Shown piece after piece: positions 1 through 11,750 of a stretch of DNA of 64,000 bases (position 1 is its first letter; every line of letters begins with the position of its first letter). The notes below the pieces were generated by a model. The model did no database searches. It was given only the letters and a program-made list of their open reading frames with translations, and was not told the origin of the DNA. The stretch spans positions 8,419,529 through 8,483,528 of the forward strand of contig NC_135185.1 in the NCBI RefSeq assembly GCF_041146795.1, written 5' to 3'. This DNA comes from Maylandia zebra. Lineage: Eukaryota > Chordata > Actinopteri > Cichliformes > Cichlidae. The position numbers and the translations under genes were made by a program.

Positions 1-1464
1 TTTCTATTGATTGACTCCCCCTTGCAAACAGAATGTTTGAACATCAGGCTAGATGACTGGGATGACTATTTTAGTGCTGTTTCCTCTCACAGGAGCTTTG
101 ATTATTGCAGTATTATATATTTATGTACATGAGAGAAAACAAGGAAACACAACAAAAGTCCCCCTTTAAAAGGAACCAAGCAGAAACTGACCTTTACAAT
201 GTACCTTGTGTGCGCTTGTGTGACATGATGAGTGAAGTGTTTTTCATGCAAGAATACAAAAGTTCTCAGACTTGAGGTCCTCGGATTTGCTCATTCAAAA
301 ATTCAAGTAGAATTTGGGAAAACTTTACCTACAAACCTAAAGAACCTAAAGTAATTATGAAACTGGGAATCTCTTCAAAATAAATTATAATAAACATACA
401 TGACCATAATGACTCCAGAAACAGGAAAGTTACTTTTTGTCAGAATTACGATTCAGCCTCAGTGACAGTCTGTATACTGTATTACTCCCTGATGTTACTG
501 TCAGGGCCTTAGAAACTTGTTTTCGTCAAACTGGCTTCTTTTTTTGCTTATGTTTCACAGTGAGACTATAACCTGGCAGGACTCAATGCATCATCAACAG
601 CTTGACTGGCAAATGAACTGAATGTGCAAAACACAGAGTGTTGCCTGTTGCCTTTTCTAAAGCGTGCCTTAGCTACAGCACATAGAAGAGATTTAAACAG
701 CTCCGAAGTACAAAGCATTTATGTTGGAGCTCTGCACGACCTGCTGGTGCCAACTGGCTGTGATTTCTTGGGCCACATGAGGTTTGTTCTACCAGATTAA
801 ATTCAATAAGTGATACAATTATGACACATAACTTAAAGATTCAGAATGAGAAGGAAAAACTTCCTTTTACTGCAGTACAAGCAAGTTTTTCTTTCTCATT
901 CTGAATCTCCACGGGTGCTGAACACACTGAACCTTTTAATAATCTGGTTAATAATTGGCTCAAATAATAATCTTGTGTTTATGTTTCATCTTTACACAAT
1001 GTAATCCCCACATATGAAATGGTATAACCTCTAAATAATGTGTGAGGGATAAATTAGAGTCTGGAAGTGAGACAAAAAAAATTGGTTCTTGTCATTCATC
1101 TTCAAACGGAATTTAATTTGACCTGCAAAGATAGAAATGGGGAGCCTGGAGAGCCTTGTTTTAATCACTCTATTGATAAAGCTTTACTGAGCTATTTCAT
1201 CTAACGCTCTCCACTCAAAGAGAGAACACTGTAAAATCACGATCAATGCATCAAAGACCACATAGAAAACAGGGAATAGTTCAGTATTAGTATGGCAGCT
1301 ATATCTCTAATTTATTAAATATGCATTAAGTAACTTTGCTATTCATTTGTTTTTATTTCTTATCCGGTTTACTATAACGCAAAATGCATAATTCGTAGCT
1401 AAGTAAAAGTAAATAACATTTGTTGCAGAATGATACATAAAGGCAGGTGTTTTGGCGTGGTTGA
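1..1464. other. Non-coding flank, no gene recognised
   Basis: AT-rich DNA without a convincing exon or repeat family, apart from the hairpin at 837-908. The last 100 bases lead into the promoter of the mini-gene at 1556. Confidence 0.5.
837..908. repeat. 72-nt hairpin with near-perfect 26-bp stem
   Basis: AGATTCAGAATGAGAA at 837 pairs with TTCTCATTCTGAATCT ending at 908. The stem runs on through GAAAAACTT/AAGTTTTTC with a single G-T wobble and closes on a loop of about 20 nt. It could be a very short palindromic MITE remnant or a small structured RNA. The size suits a pre-miRNA stem, but nothing else supports that. Confidence 0.6.
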
Positions 1465-1490
1465 TGACGTCACTGGGAGGTATAAAAAAA
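1465..1490 (+). promoter_or_regulatory. CRE plus TATA core promoter
   Basis: A consensus cAMP-response element (TGACGTCA, 1465-1472) lies 8 bp before a TATA box (TATAAAAAAA, 1481-1490). The first ATG of the spliced mini-gene is 66 bp after the TATA box, which leaves a short leader of about 45 nt. The spacing fits a classic focused promoter. Confidence 0.7.
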
Positions 1491-1555
1491 GCAAAGGCTT
1501 GGTCTCCTGTTCCATTCACGTTTTCTCTACCAAGAAGAACAGAATCCCATCCATC

Positions 1556-2218
1556 ATGAAGAAACTGTGCGTCGCAGTCGTCGGAGTTTTGCTGCTGGCT
1601 TTCCATCTCACATCACAGGTCAGTTTGATCCGTGCCTCCTTTTTTTGTTTTGTTTCTTCATACTTTCACCAACCTCATCAACTGTGGCCAACGGAATTTG
1701 TTTACGCATGAAACGCTGTAATGGCGCAGATGAGCTAAATGTTCAATTAGGGATCGAGGTTAAAACGTTATGCTTGGAGTGCATCTACGACCTCGTAATT
1801 TTAGGGGAAAAGTCATGAATATAAAAATCAGTTTGTCCCCTGCAGAACAGACGGCGGCAATAAGGATACAATGGCAAACTTCTAGAAGTTTCGGGCTAGG
1901 TCTTGAACAGAGGCTTTAAAGCGCTTATCTTACTTTTTTTTTTTTTCCCAAATCAAAATGGAAACGAAATGACTGAATTTTGATTAACTTTCTCCCTCGC
2001 ACGTTAAATCCTAGTTTAAAAATGAAATCACCCGGACTGAATCATCTTAATTAAATACAAATGTGTTTCAGGTGGCCCTGGCGAATAACGCCACGAATCC
2101 GGACAACACAAACATCACCACCCCGAGCTCCACGGGGGCTTGTTGTGGGGCTACCGCCGCCTTCATGGTGCTGCTCCCCCCGCTGGCTCTGACCGCTCTT
2201 CTCCTCCACCGGTCCTGA
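1556..2218 (+). CDS. Small GPI-anchored-type glycopeptide (CD24/CD52-like), two exons
   Basis: The exons are 1556-1618 and 2072-2218, joined in phase 0 across a GT...AG intron (donor AG|GTCAGT, acceptor TTTCAG|GTGG). The product is 69 residues. Residues 1-21 are a signal peptide starting MKKLCVAVVGVLLLAF. The short mature part has two N-glycosylation sequons (N-A-T and N-I-T) in an Asn/Thr/Ser-rich stretch, then small residues (STGACCG) and a hydrophobic tail ending LLLHRS. A signal peptide, a tiny glycosylated ectodomain and a C-terminal hydrophobic tail is the plan of GPI-anchored CD24 and CD52, and CD24 also places its signal peptide in a first exon. A single-pass membrane peptide is the alternative. 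Sequence identity to CD24 is not evident, so no symbol is given. Promoter and polyA signal are both in place, which makes a real gene likely. Confidence 0.68.
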
Positions 2219-2635
2219 TTGAGTGGACTGACCGCGCTGGACACAAAAGCCAGCACAGGTTACACTGTGGATCCAGTGCTGGCTTAGTCTAATTACACTA
2301 ATCTCTCAATCCACCCACCCACCCACTCAAAAACAGCCAAAAACGCGTTTTGGAATTACATTTCAAGTGCTGGGTGGGAAAACTTGTCTTAAAAGGCGAC
2401 GCTCACTTTCAAGCATTCTGCTCTTTCTCTCCTCTGTACTGGCTCTGCAAGGACTCTGAAAACTTTGGCACCACACCGGCCCTTTTACTCCTGCGTGCAG
2501 TGGGAGAACACAGACTCGTGTAGTGACCGTCTTTGATTCTGGTTTCATTCGCCTGAACGTGATTTGTAAATGAGCTAAATTGTGACCACTGTACTTTCAG
2601 GGTGTGACTTGAACTGTTTATTTTTATGTAGATTA

Positions 2636-2641
2636 AATAAA
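2636..2641 (+). terminator. Polyadenylation signal AATAAA
   Basis: A canonical AATAAA lies 418 bp after the stop codon of the mini-gene at 1556-2218, giving a 3' UTR of about 440 nt. Confidence 0.65.
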
Positions 2642-2659
2642 GCTTTAAATTGTGAGACC

Positions 2660-3989
2660 ACATGACTCACCATCTCGTTCCTGCTTTGAGTGTTTAAAGT
2701 TTTCAGGGTAGACTGTAGAGCCATCAAATTAACACTGAATAAAGCTGGCGAGGCTGAGAATGAAGAGAATCAGATCAAGGGTCCACAACTGATGCAGCTC
2801 TGCTTCAAACTCCAAGGCTCTTACTTGGTTTTGGATGAAGGGGAAAGAATACGCTGAAGGGGTGTGGCCTAATTCTCAACTGGCTTTAGCTGCAAGTTTA
2901 TTTCGGTTTGGTTAAAGCACAAATTACATCTGGAGTGTGTGGGGTACTGCCATTTCAGAAGTGGTTTTCTTCATCCACCATAATCTGGCAACAGTATCTC
3001 ACAAAGCAAGACGTTGGTGGCATCTTAATAACTGACCAAGAGCAAGTAAATAAATGAAGGGCTGCCGAGGCCTTCCTCCACCTATTGCAGGGGCTTAGCC
3101 ATAAAGGAGCCGCCTGCTTATCTGTGAAGGTCGGTGGCTGGATGGAATTCACCTGAGACACCCCCCGATTTGTGTGGGAATTTCCCCCTTTGATCACGAG
3201 ACAAAGGCCGCATTGTCCAGCTCATTCTCTGCTAAACTCAGATCAGGACCTACTTCAGGTGCTGCAGCTTCAACTGCATAAGCATTTTTCCTTGATCTTC
3301 ACATTTTCTCATCTTCCTGCTTGATAATCCGAAACCCAAAGAGGCCACATTCACCACCGAGGTGTGACCCCTTAAGTCTCTCATCCTCCCGTTTCTTACC
3401 ATCTGGAACAAAAGCAGAAACCTGAGTTCAGGTAAAGTGTTTGGTCACTTGTGGGAAAGGTGGGTGAGGGTACATGAAAGAAGGGAGAGGGGGGAAAGGT
3501 GAAGGACAAGTTTCAGAGTTGAGCCACTTCTCCTGTTCCCAGGCTCTTTCTGAGCAGCAATGTGCACTCAAAACTTGAATGATGAAACAAATGGAAACCT
3601 TTGAGGCTGAAAAATGACAAAAACGCGTCAGGACTCAAAGTACTGCTGTTCCTTCAACAACCGGCTCCAAATGTGAGTCTTTTCCCATAAACCCCCATGT
3701 TTAAATGTCCAATTTTAGAGCAGAATTAAACATGCTTACAGCCTGGAACAAAAACAAGGTTTTGGTCTTTGGCTTGTTATATATGATGTTAACATTAATT
3801 TGTAACGTATCTTTAAGCATCTTTTGTTTAACTCTGTGTGTTGAATACCAATTGTTGGTAAGGTTTGGAAAAGAGTTACCATCAGGCTGACAAAGAAAAG
3901 CAGGAAGTGAAACAGTGCAGATGATATCATCAGTGTGATGGCTGCTCTCTGAAGCATGGATTTACTGTTAAAAGTAAGTGAAATTGATA
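2660..3989. other. Intergenic DNA, nothing recognised
   Basis: I see no exon with both splice sites and a recognisable protein, and no repeat family that I can name. Open frames here are short and of ordinary composition. Confidence 0.4.
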
Positions 3990-4333
3990 CATGTAGGGCT
4001 GTAAGTACTTGGACATTGACTCGATTTTTGTCATTTTTCCCATTTATACCTCCACATTGGATTTAAAATCATGCAATAGGTGATTGAGTAACTGAAAAGA
4101 TCGGATCAGATCAGCAGTTATTGTCTCGCTTGGGAGAAATTTATCTTGGACAAAGAGGGGAAACACGCCATATAAGATAGCACACATACATTCACAGTTT
4201 CACCAAAAGCCCGCTCTACTGGTTGGATATCAGGTTTCTGACTTGGCCATTGAAGAATATCCCATTTCTTTGTACCGAGAAACTCTTGGGTTGCTTTTGC
4301 AGCAGGATTTGGGTCATTATCCTTTTTCCCCAC
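3990..4333 (-). mobile_element. Tc1/mariner transposase remnant
   Basis: On the minus strand, 4118-4333 encodes a C-terminal Tc1-like transposase piece with KDNDPNPAAKATQEFL, KKWDILQWPSQ and a degraded PDIQPVERAF. This matches the Tc1 family pattern DNDPKH...WPSQSPDLNPIE around the second and third catalytic acids. PIE has become PVE and the PKH block is altered. The + strand words GGGCTGTAAGTACTTGGAC near 3996 resemble the flanking non-coding part of such elements. It is an inactive relic of about 340 bp. Confidence 0.75.
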
Positions 4334-4339
4334 GAAGCA

Positions 4340-7300
4340 CTATGAGATAGGTTTTGCACAAAACTTTTTTAATTTTGTGCAACACATTTTAAAAACTGGA
4401 ATGTTAATGTAATTATGTTAAAAAAATACACATACTCTGTTCTGGGTGGACTCTGTGATTACTTTTCTTTTACATGCTGTGAGAAGTGACCAGCCTGATG
4501 AGTGAAAGTCTTCCCTGTGGAAGTAGGTTTTCCAACCATCTTTTAAACAAGGCATTTCACACCATGATGCAACTGCATTCTGGCAGAGAAAAGCCCCTCA
4601 AGCTGCGCCTTAAAAGTGGCAACAGATATGAGAGCTAGAGCCCAGGAACAGAAGGGCTTCACCCACAGTTTGAGCAACCACACAGCCGGCCCAGCTCTTC
4701 ACCTGAAAAAGAAACCAGCAGAGGGATAATGGTATGATTTGCTATGCAGTTAATTGCACTAATCCAAAACCAAGAAGTTTTTTTTGCTAAATAAAATTCT
4801 AGTATTTTATTTGGATGTTACATAGCAATAATTCAGTATAAGAATACTTTATTAATCCCCGAGGAAATTATGTAGTGGTTGTGGTGCTTGTGTGATGCAC
4901 CCATATTGTGTAAAAATGCAGTTTACTTAAAAAATAGATAGTGCTAGTTGATAACTTAGATTTCCACTCATTATACTAAATGTGGTCACGTCTCTCTTAA
5001 TAAAGAAAGAAATAATCGTGGCAGCAGCCCAGCAAATTGAGACTTCAAAATGTGAGTCCACAAAACAATTGATGGCCCAGTGGCTAAATCAATGTTTTAT
5101 ATACAGTCTGTTGGTGACTCACCAAGCCACCTTACAATATTGTATTTCTGAATTTGATATTGACCTATAAAAATGTCCCCTCACTACAAATATTAACGAG
5201 AAAATAACATACTACACGAAAACCGTAGCCATACAACCTTAAACCACCATTTAACAGCGGTGTGCGATATTTACAGACAGGCAAGCAAGTGCTTCCTCCT
5301 CTCACAACCAAATAAGTAAATAAATAATAAAATGAAATAAACTGTTCCTTATATTCTCCAGTCTTTAAAAAGAAAAATTGGTTAGATATTTCCTATATTA
5401 GTAGACAATGCCGAGTGGTGGATAATTTTTTTAGAACCACTGCTTTAGCAATAAAACACTATGCAAACACTAGGCCATATGTAAGAATAAGATACCACCC
5501 TTTCAACTCATTCATAATAGTGACTGCCACATCTTATTGGACTATTGAACTTCACACGTAATGGGCATGAGACTTTAAAAAAAAGCTTTCTGTCGTGCTT
5601 TAGAAGGTTAAAATATGTTTTTATGCATAATTAGTGACATTTGGTAAAGAACAGAAGAGGTACACATATGAAGCGATATTTATTCTTCCTCTGAGCCCCC
5701 AGCAGCATTATAAACACCCTCTAGTGTCTGGATGTGGAATACTGCTGTATAATAACCAAAATTTATGATAGTTAAAAAATTGTTTTTTTGAAAAAAGTCA
5801 ACTTTGGTTTAATATTTAACTTAATTAATTCGATTATTCTCATTCTAATCTTACGGATAAAACTAGAAACAAAAGTACAGCTCCATTCAGTATTTTCCAA
5901 TGACACCACAAAAATGGTTTGCCTTTACCATTTGACTCAGGTAAGGTTTCTGTTAAAAAACAACTAATGGTGTCATCGTGCCCTCTAGTGGTGGCGAGCT
6001 TTATAAAACAAAACAAAACAAAATACAGCATGCCTTTTAATATCGCTTTCACACGATGCAAGAGATTACCCTGCAGTATACCCACAATACAAACTTTAGG
6101 GGTGCCTGTTTGTATATTTTTTTAATAACCCTAACCCTATTTCCTAATTTATTCCTACAGTTGGCGAAGATGAACTGATTAAAGATCTTATTTTAAGTCT
6201 ATTGTTTTCATTATTTGTGTTGTTATTCACATTTTCATTTTAGGATACATGAACCTCATCTAAACAATCTGACAGGTCAAATGTATCATTAAGAGTGTAA
6301 AACATTAGCAGAAATGAAAACTTGAAGTTCCAGTCTATAGTATCATTTAAAGTTTAATATTGATCTCCACTATCCCATGTCCAGTTCTGCCTCATTAAAG
6401 GATGTAGAAACTTATCTTATACTGTGATTACACATATTTTTGAAGTCTAATCATCATAATAATAAATGTGATATATAAGGTGCAAAGAAAGAGGTCCTGT
6501 TTGTGACTCTCCTGTGAATGTACAAAATCCTACCACGTGATAACAACACTAACCAACACAGTCACGTGTTCTCAGTTTGCTCAAAGTTAAGTCTCGCCAG
6601 AAGAAACTGAAGAAATTATTAAATTAGTCTTAGCCCCGCACTTAAATGAGATTGAAATGATTATAATATTTATTTTCTATTTCCCATTATCTGACGTGCT
6701 GTGATGCAGGGGTGATTCTAGGATCAGAGATTTTGGGGGTGCTGAGCACCCAGAGAACTGCTCAGCCAGGCAAGATAAACTTTACTCGTCACAATGAGAC
6801 TTCTTCCCTGTCTCTGTCAGTCCCTGCATCCCTACATGTCTCCAGTTGTCCCAAGTTCCCTCTGACTGTCTCCTTGGTGCATTTAAACCCCTGTTCCTCC
6901 CTGTCCTCATCGTCTGTTGTCTTCATCTCCGTTATCAGTCATCATAATTTTACCATCTCTATGCAAGTCTGCAAATTTCTTTATTAAATCATAAGATTCT
7001 TAAATTCATCAAGTCTCTCTGTGCCTGGGTCCTCGTCACAAAACATGACATCACTGTTTTGTACATTTTAACACAATTTAATCCCACATTTGCAAAACAC
7101 TTTTTTAAAAGTCTGTGACAAAACCATCAAATCAGATAAAGGTTATTTAAATGCTGCAAAAGAAGAATGGATTGGAATTTAAAAAAACAAAAAACAAAAA
7201 AACACACACACACACACACACACATCCTAACCTTAATTACTTTACTGGGGGAAAATGATGAATGATGATTATGGTGAGTAAGAAGTAAACTGAGTGCATT

Positions 7301-8314
7301 TTTTGGACAGAGATTCACTTTTAATGTGTATGTATAATACAATACAGATATATAAAAAATACACTCCAAAAATAGAGTCATTGAAATGTACAAAATATTG
7401 ATTAAAAAAAATATATAAAAATGGAGGCAACTTTGCCTATGGTACAATGTATGAAAATATCTTTACTGCAGATACTACTATGGCTCTGCAGATTTATTTC
7501 TTTTATTTTAACCTATGTTGCCTCACCTTGAAGTTGGCAAATCTGTCTATCACTTTTTGGTGGTCAACTCTCTCAAGCAGTTTAGCAGTTCATTTTGCCT
7601 GTCACTATTCCCTGTCTGTTTTCCTACCTGGTTCTTCCTGACCTTGCCCTTTCTCCTCACGTTCCCCTCTTTCCTCTCTCCCTCTTTGGACTGACAATCA
7701 TACACAAATAGATTGTATTCAATTAGATGAAAAAATGACATTAATATGAAAAAAAAAATACTATTAAGATCACTAATAAAAAAAAATCCTCTCTCAGTGT
7801 ACTTTCAACCAAAAGGCAACCAAACCATATGTACATCTAATAAAAGATATAAATATTGAAACACTGATCCAACATTATCCTTTATTGACGGATCATTTGT
7901 TCTTACACTTTTACCTGGGTTTAATGTCGGCACATATGACAAAATAACCAGCTTCTCTCATTCCATTTAAAACAGGACAGTGGTAACAAATTTAGGCTAC
8001 GGACAATTTTAAGTTTTAGATTTTAAATATACATTTCAATGGGAGCAACAGGACGGTCAAATGTCGCTGATTTTACTACAGAGCAGGACTGATTGTAGGG
8101 TAGAAAACATCGTGGAAAACACGTTTCCAACACTGCAGGTTACCTGGGTGAATCAGCTAAAAAGAAACATGTTCTGACTCCTACCTAACTATATAAAGAG
8201 TAACTGAAGGTTAAATGTAGCTAATATGTCCTGTTTTAAGCCAGGCACTTACACCTCTGCTCCGCTGTGTCTCAGCCACCATGCTCTGGCAGCAAGAGCG
8301 CTAGAGCCAGAGTA
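4340..8314. other. Intergenic DNA with upstream end of ISG12 duplication block
   Basis: No gene is recognised. Two stretches match DNA upstream of ISG12 copy B: 5640-5960 resembles 16660-16900 (shared GAGGTACACA, AAACTAGAAACAAAAG and TTCAGTATTTTCCAATGAC), and 6640-6700 resembles 16895-16960. This marks the upstream end of the duplicated block that carries ISG12 copy A. About 6710-7050 looks like a repeat end followed by an LTR-like 3' tail that I could not assign. Confidence 0.5.
7202..7224. repeat. (CA)n microsatellite
   Basis: A perfect CA dinucleotide run of about 11 units, preceded by an A-rich tract. Confidence 0.95.
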
Positions 8315-8893
8315 GGGGAGAGTAGTGATGGGTCGTTCGCGAACGAAATGGCTCTTAGAGCCGAATCTTTGACGTGGACGATGCGAGCCGGCTCCTTATC
8401 GCGAGCCGGCTCCTTATCGCGAGCCGTCACGTGGGTTTGTTTTTCTTTCTCTGAGCCTCTCTCTCGCACTTTTTTTCCGCTTCACTCAGCACGTGAGCCT
8501 TGTGCTTTACGCTGGGCAGAGGGGGGGCGGTAGTTACACTCAGTAGCACAGGAACAGAGCCAGAGAGAGAGAAAGAGAGGCAGGGACAACAACATTAGAA
8601 AGGTATAGTAATCATCCACAACTATTTTCGGTTGCAGATGATAAAGGATTCAGAAAGTTTATTTATGCAGGTCCATATGACAGAGAATGTGCATCTTCTG
8701 TTTGTTTTCATATTATAATTTATATTTAATTGTGTTGTGGTTTGCAGTGTTTTGTGTTCTTTTCACTTTAAATTTGTAAAAGGAAAAAGCTGAAAATTTA
8801 AATAGTTAAAAGTTGAAATGTGAATAGTTGATTTTTGTATTATATGATTTATTTATTACATTTTATATGGAGTGAATAAATAAAAGTATATTT

Positions 8894-9381
8894 ACGGTGG
8901 CCCCAAGAGACAAAGCACATACAAACTTCAAATCACGTATGAACTCTGAAGCGTGTACAAACTCCAAAACACGTAAAAACATGTACAAACTCCAAAACAC
9001 GTAAAAACTCCAAAACACGTAAAAACACGTACAAACTCCGAAGCACGTAAAAACTCCGAAGCACATAAAAACTCAAAACACGTACAAAAGACAACAGAAG
9101 TGCTCCAGGATGCTGGGCGCAGTGTTGAGCCTTTGTTATCTTGTGGCTACATAAGCCAGCAAGTACCAACGACCGGATTTGGTGTGTGGTAGTAACAGGT
9201 AAATGAACTTTTTTTTAAATTATTTGAATATATATGAGTGCCTGTGTATAAATACACAAACAATACACACATGCTTTCAATTGTGTAATTTAAGTGATCT
9301 AGTAGCTCTGCTTTGGAAGTTCAGTTCATGCTAGAAATGTGTTTTGGAGTTTGTACGTGTTTTGTCTCTAGGGGCCACCAC
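8894..9381. mobile_element. hAT-like MITE with internal minisatellite
   Basis: The terminal inverted words GGTGGCCCC and GGGGCCACC continue inward as AGAGACAAA / TTTGTCTCT. The flanks GTATATTT and ATATATTT match at 7 of 8 positions, as an aged 8-bp duplication would. Inside, about 8930-9090 is a minisatellite of a roughly 19-bp unit built on ACGTAAAAACTCC. The ends resemble the element at 20420-20801. Confidence 0.7.
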
Positions 9382-9401
9382 ATATATTTATATATAAACA
9401 T

Positions 9402-11069
9402 TAGGGGTGCAACGATACACAAAATTCACGGTTCGGTTCGGTTCGATACTTTGGTGTCACGGTTCAATATTTTTTCGATACAAAAAAATGTTCATGCATT
9501 TTTAATTTGTCATTTATTAAAATTATAAATATATATTTTAACTCAAAAGTACAGTTTTTGAATTTAACCCTAACCCTTGTGCGTGTTTTTTATTTTGACA
9601 GCGAATGCGCACCTGCGGACCACTTATGTGCAGCCCTGGTTATTTAGCTCATCATATTGCAGCCACAGAAATTCTTTTGTCCATGAAACCATAAAGCTGC
9701 ACTTTCTTTTTGCCTCATAGTCTGATTTGTCATAACTTCTCCGTTTTGTGGTAATCTTTTCTTTGGCTGTCACTTCTTCACCCTGACCTGTCTTATTTGG
9801 CTCAGCAGAACTGAAATGCTTTTACACGCACTCACATAAGCTCAGCGATTCTCTGCGCGATCAACCTCTCACATGTTTAAGCTTGCTGCGGGAGATTTCA
9901 CTTGTCATGTTTGCATAGTAAGCTAACGATTAATAAGACGATGTCAGAGGAATTGGTGCACAAATTATCATCACTCACAGATCAGTGCTGTCGCTCTCTA
10001 TACACAGTTCGCACGATTGCAAAGTGAAAGCAAAAAAACAAGCGCAAATTCAAACGCGACTTCAATATGTCACATATTGACAGTGGTTCACCGATGCCAA
10101 TGACATAATTACCCAGCTACATTTCCGAAAGAATGCAAAAGCATTGACATATATTTTTCCTACAATAGCCCGACGGGCAGGGCAGAGATAGATTTTGGTA
10201 CCCCGAGTGAAAAAATCGCTAGCTCCGGGACGTCGGGCTAGCGATATTGCGAGCCCTGTATCTGATTGAGGAATCACTCATCTTTGGAAAAGAGAGTTTA
10301 TTACAGAGAAATGTCTCTTTCCAAAATAAAAGCTATACTATCCGCTTCTTCTGGGCTATATTCTCAGCAGCATAAGGAGAATCATGTGCTAACAGCTGTC
10401 TAAATGACTCGGCTAAAGTTAGTAGCATGCTTGCTTTTTTTTGTCTGCTTCCACTTGTCTTTGCACTACGATGATGTCGGCGTAAATGTGCAGTCATATT
10501 CGTTGTGTTCCCGCTAGTGCTTTCAGGTTAATCTCGTTGAAATGACCTTAACGCCACAACACGGCAAATCTCCGTTAACGAGCTACCGCCGATCGCCCCG
10601 TGCATGGGGCTAGACGGCCAACACCTAACTGCGCTAACACACTAGTTCACACCAATGTAATTGAGCATTGCATGGCACATTCAACATACTGTTTTACTTT
10701 AGTCCATGACTCGCTTACCTTCAGGGTCATACGTCACATGAAAACCAAAATAATTCCAAACGCCAGATCTGAATGACGTTCAATTTGCCTGTTGAAAGGA
10801 GAGCTTAACTTCTGTCTCGCTAGCTTGCCCTGCGCTCTTCCTTCTGACTATGCGGTCTGTGTTGAGCGCTCAGTGGATCTGCGCTCGACAGTGCAGCCTA
10901 GGCGGAGTAGTCGAACACAGATTCACTGAGCGCTCAACACAGACAGCATCGTCAGAAGGAAAATTGATAAAATAAATTACAAATGTTGTATTGTTCATAC
11001 ATATGCGTACCGAACCGAAAGCACTGTATCGAACGGTTCAATATCGATACGAATATCGTTGCACCCCTA
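9402..11069. mobile_element. Non-autonomous hAT element, 1.67 kb
   Basis: The ends are TAGGGGTGCAACGATAC and ATATCGTTGCACCCCTA, with a perfect 8-bp target duplication ATAAACAT (9394-9401 and 11070-11077). Subterminal GGTTCGGTTCGGTTCGATAC is mirrored by GTATCGAACGG near the right end. A large internal inverted repeat lies at about 10840-10961. I see no transposase. It sits inside the hAT element 8323-11269 and is therefore younger than it. Confidence 0.88.
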
Positions 11070-11303
11070 ATAAACATATATAAATAAAACCACTTTTTTT
11101 TACGTTAGCAATTCCTTTTGTGCATAATTTTATATTATTGTTAATAATAAATTAATTAAAGCAACAAAACAACCTGAAGAGCCAGTTGGGAGCCGAAAGA
11201 GCCTGGTCTTTTTAGTGAGTCGAACCGAAAGAGCCGGATCTCTAAAAAGAGCCGGAAATCCCATCACTAGGGGAGAGGCGAGCTGGAACAAACCATTTTG
11301 GGA

Positions 11304-11326
11304 GGGGGGGGGGGGGGGGGGGGGGG
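11304..11326 (+). repeat. Poly-G run
   Basis: An unbroken run of about 23 G just after the hAT element. It could form a G-quadruplex, and its exact length is unreliable in any assembly. Confidence 0.9.
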
Positions 11327-11587
11327 ATTATCTATACTTTTGTTGTTAAAATGTTATGTCTCAACCAAATACTGTATGCTTTTTTTTTTATTTTTAGTAG
11401 TGTGTCACACAAACAACAAATATTGTCAAAACAGTAAGAAATATTGGGGGGTGCTTTGATTCATTTTAGCCCCAAAATGGGCTAAAATCGCTGTGATGTT
11501 TTATCTGAAATTGTAAAACATCTGAACAATCATGATTCAAAACGGATAATATTCAAATATTAATTTTGAGGAAACTGCACCATGTTT

Positions 11588-11663
11588 TAGTTTCTTCTTT
11601 TCGTTTTGTCTTTTGATGAAATGGAAATGTTAAGTTTCGTTTTTCATTCGTGACCTATAAAAA
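11588..11663 (+). promoter_or_regulatory. Interferon-type promoter of ISG12 copy A
   Basis: Two IRF/ISRE-like sites lie on the minus strand. One, at 11588-11608, reads GAAAAGAAGAAACT on minus. The other, at 11633-11646, reads TGAAAAACGAAACT on minus, close to the GAAANNGAAACT consensus. A TATA box (TATAAAAA, 11656-11663) follows directly. The arrangement of ISRE close to TATA and a short leader is that of interferon-stimulated genes. The matching sites at copy B are eroded. Confidence 0.7.
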
Positions 11664-11750
11664 CAGGAAGTGTGCCGCTCTGACCGTGTCAGTGTTAGGG
11701 TCATGGAAGCAGTACCACAAGAGCAACGGAGAAAGCGGAACTCTGTAAAC

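Larger units (their letters stand above)
8323..11269. mobile_element. Non-autonomous hAT element carrying two nested insertions
   Basis: The ends are TAGTGATGGG and CCCATCACTA, flanked by a perfect 8-bp target duplication GGGGAGAG (8315-8322 and 11270-11277). Subterminal GAGCCGG/CCGGCTC words occur inside both ends. These are hAT hallmarks. There is no transposase. Two later insertions (8894-9381 and 9402-11069) make up about 2.16 kb, so the original element was about 0.79 kb, a MITE. Confidence 0.88.

Noticed and set aside
6712-7050. Possible LTR 3' end (ending GTCCTCGTCACAAAACATGACA) after a hAT-like end
   Set aside because: No matching left border, target duplication or promoter could be fixed, so it is not called as an element.
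7127-7447. 106-residue minus frame
   Set aside because: It is driven by the (CA)n run and AT-rich DNA.
8267-8533. Short frames at the hAT left end
   Set aside because: They cross the transposon border and repeat the GAGCCGG words; no domain.
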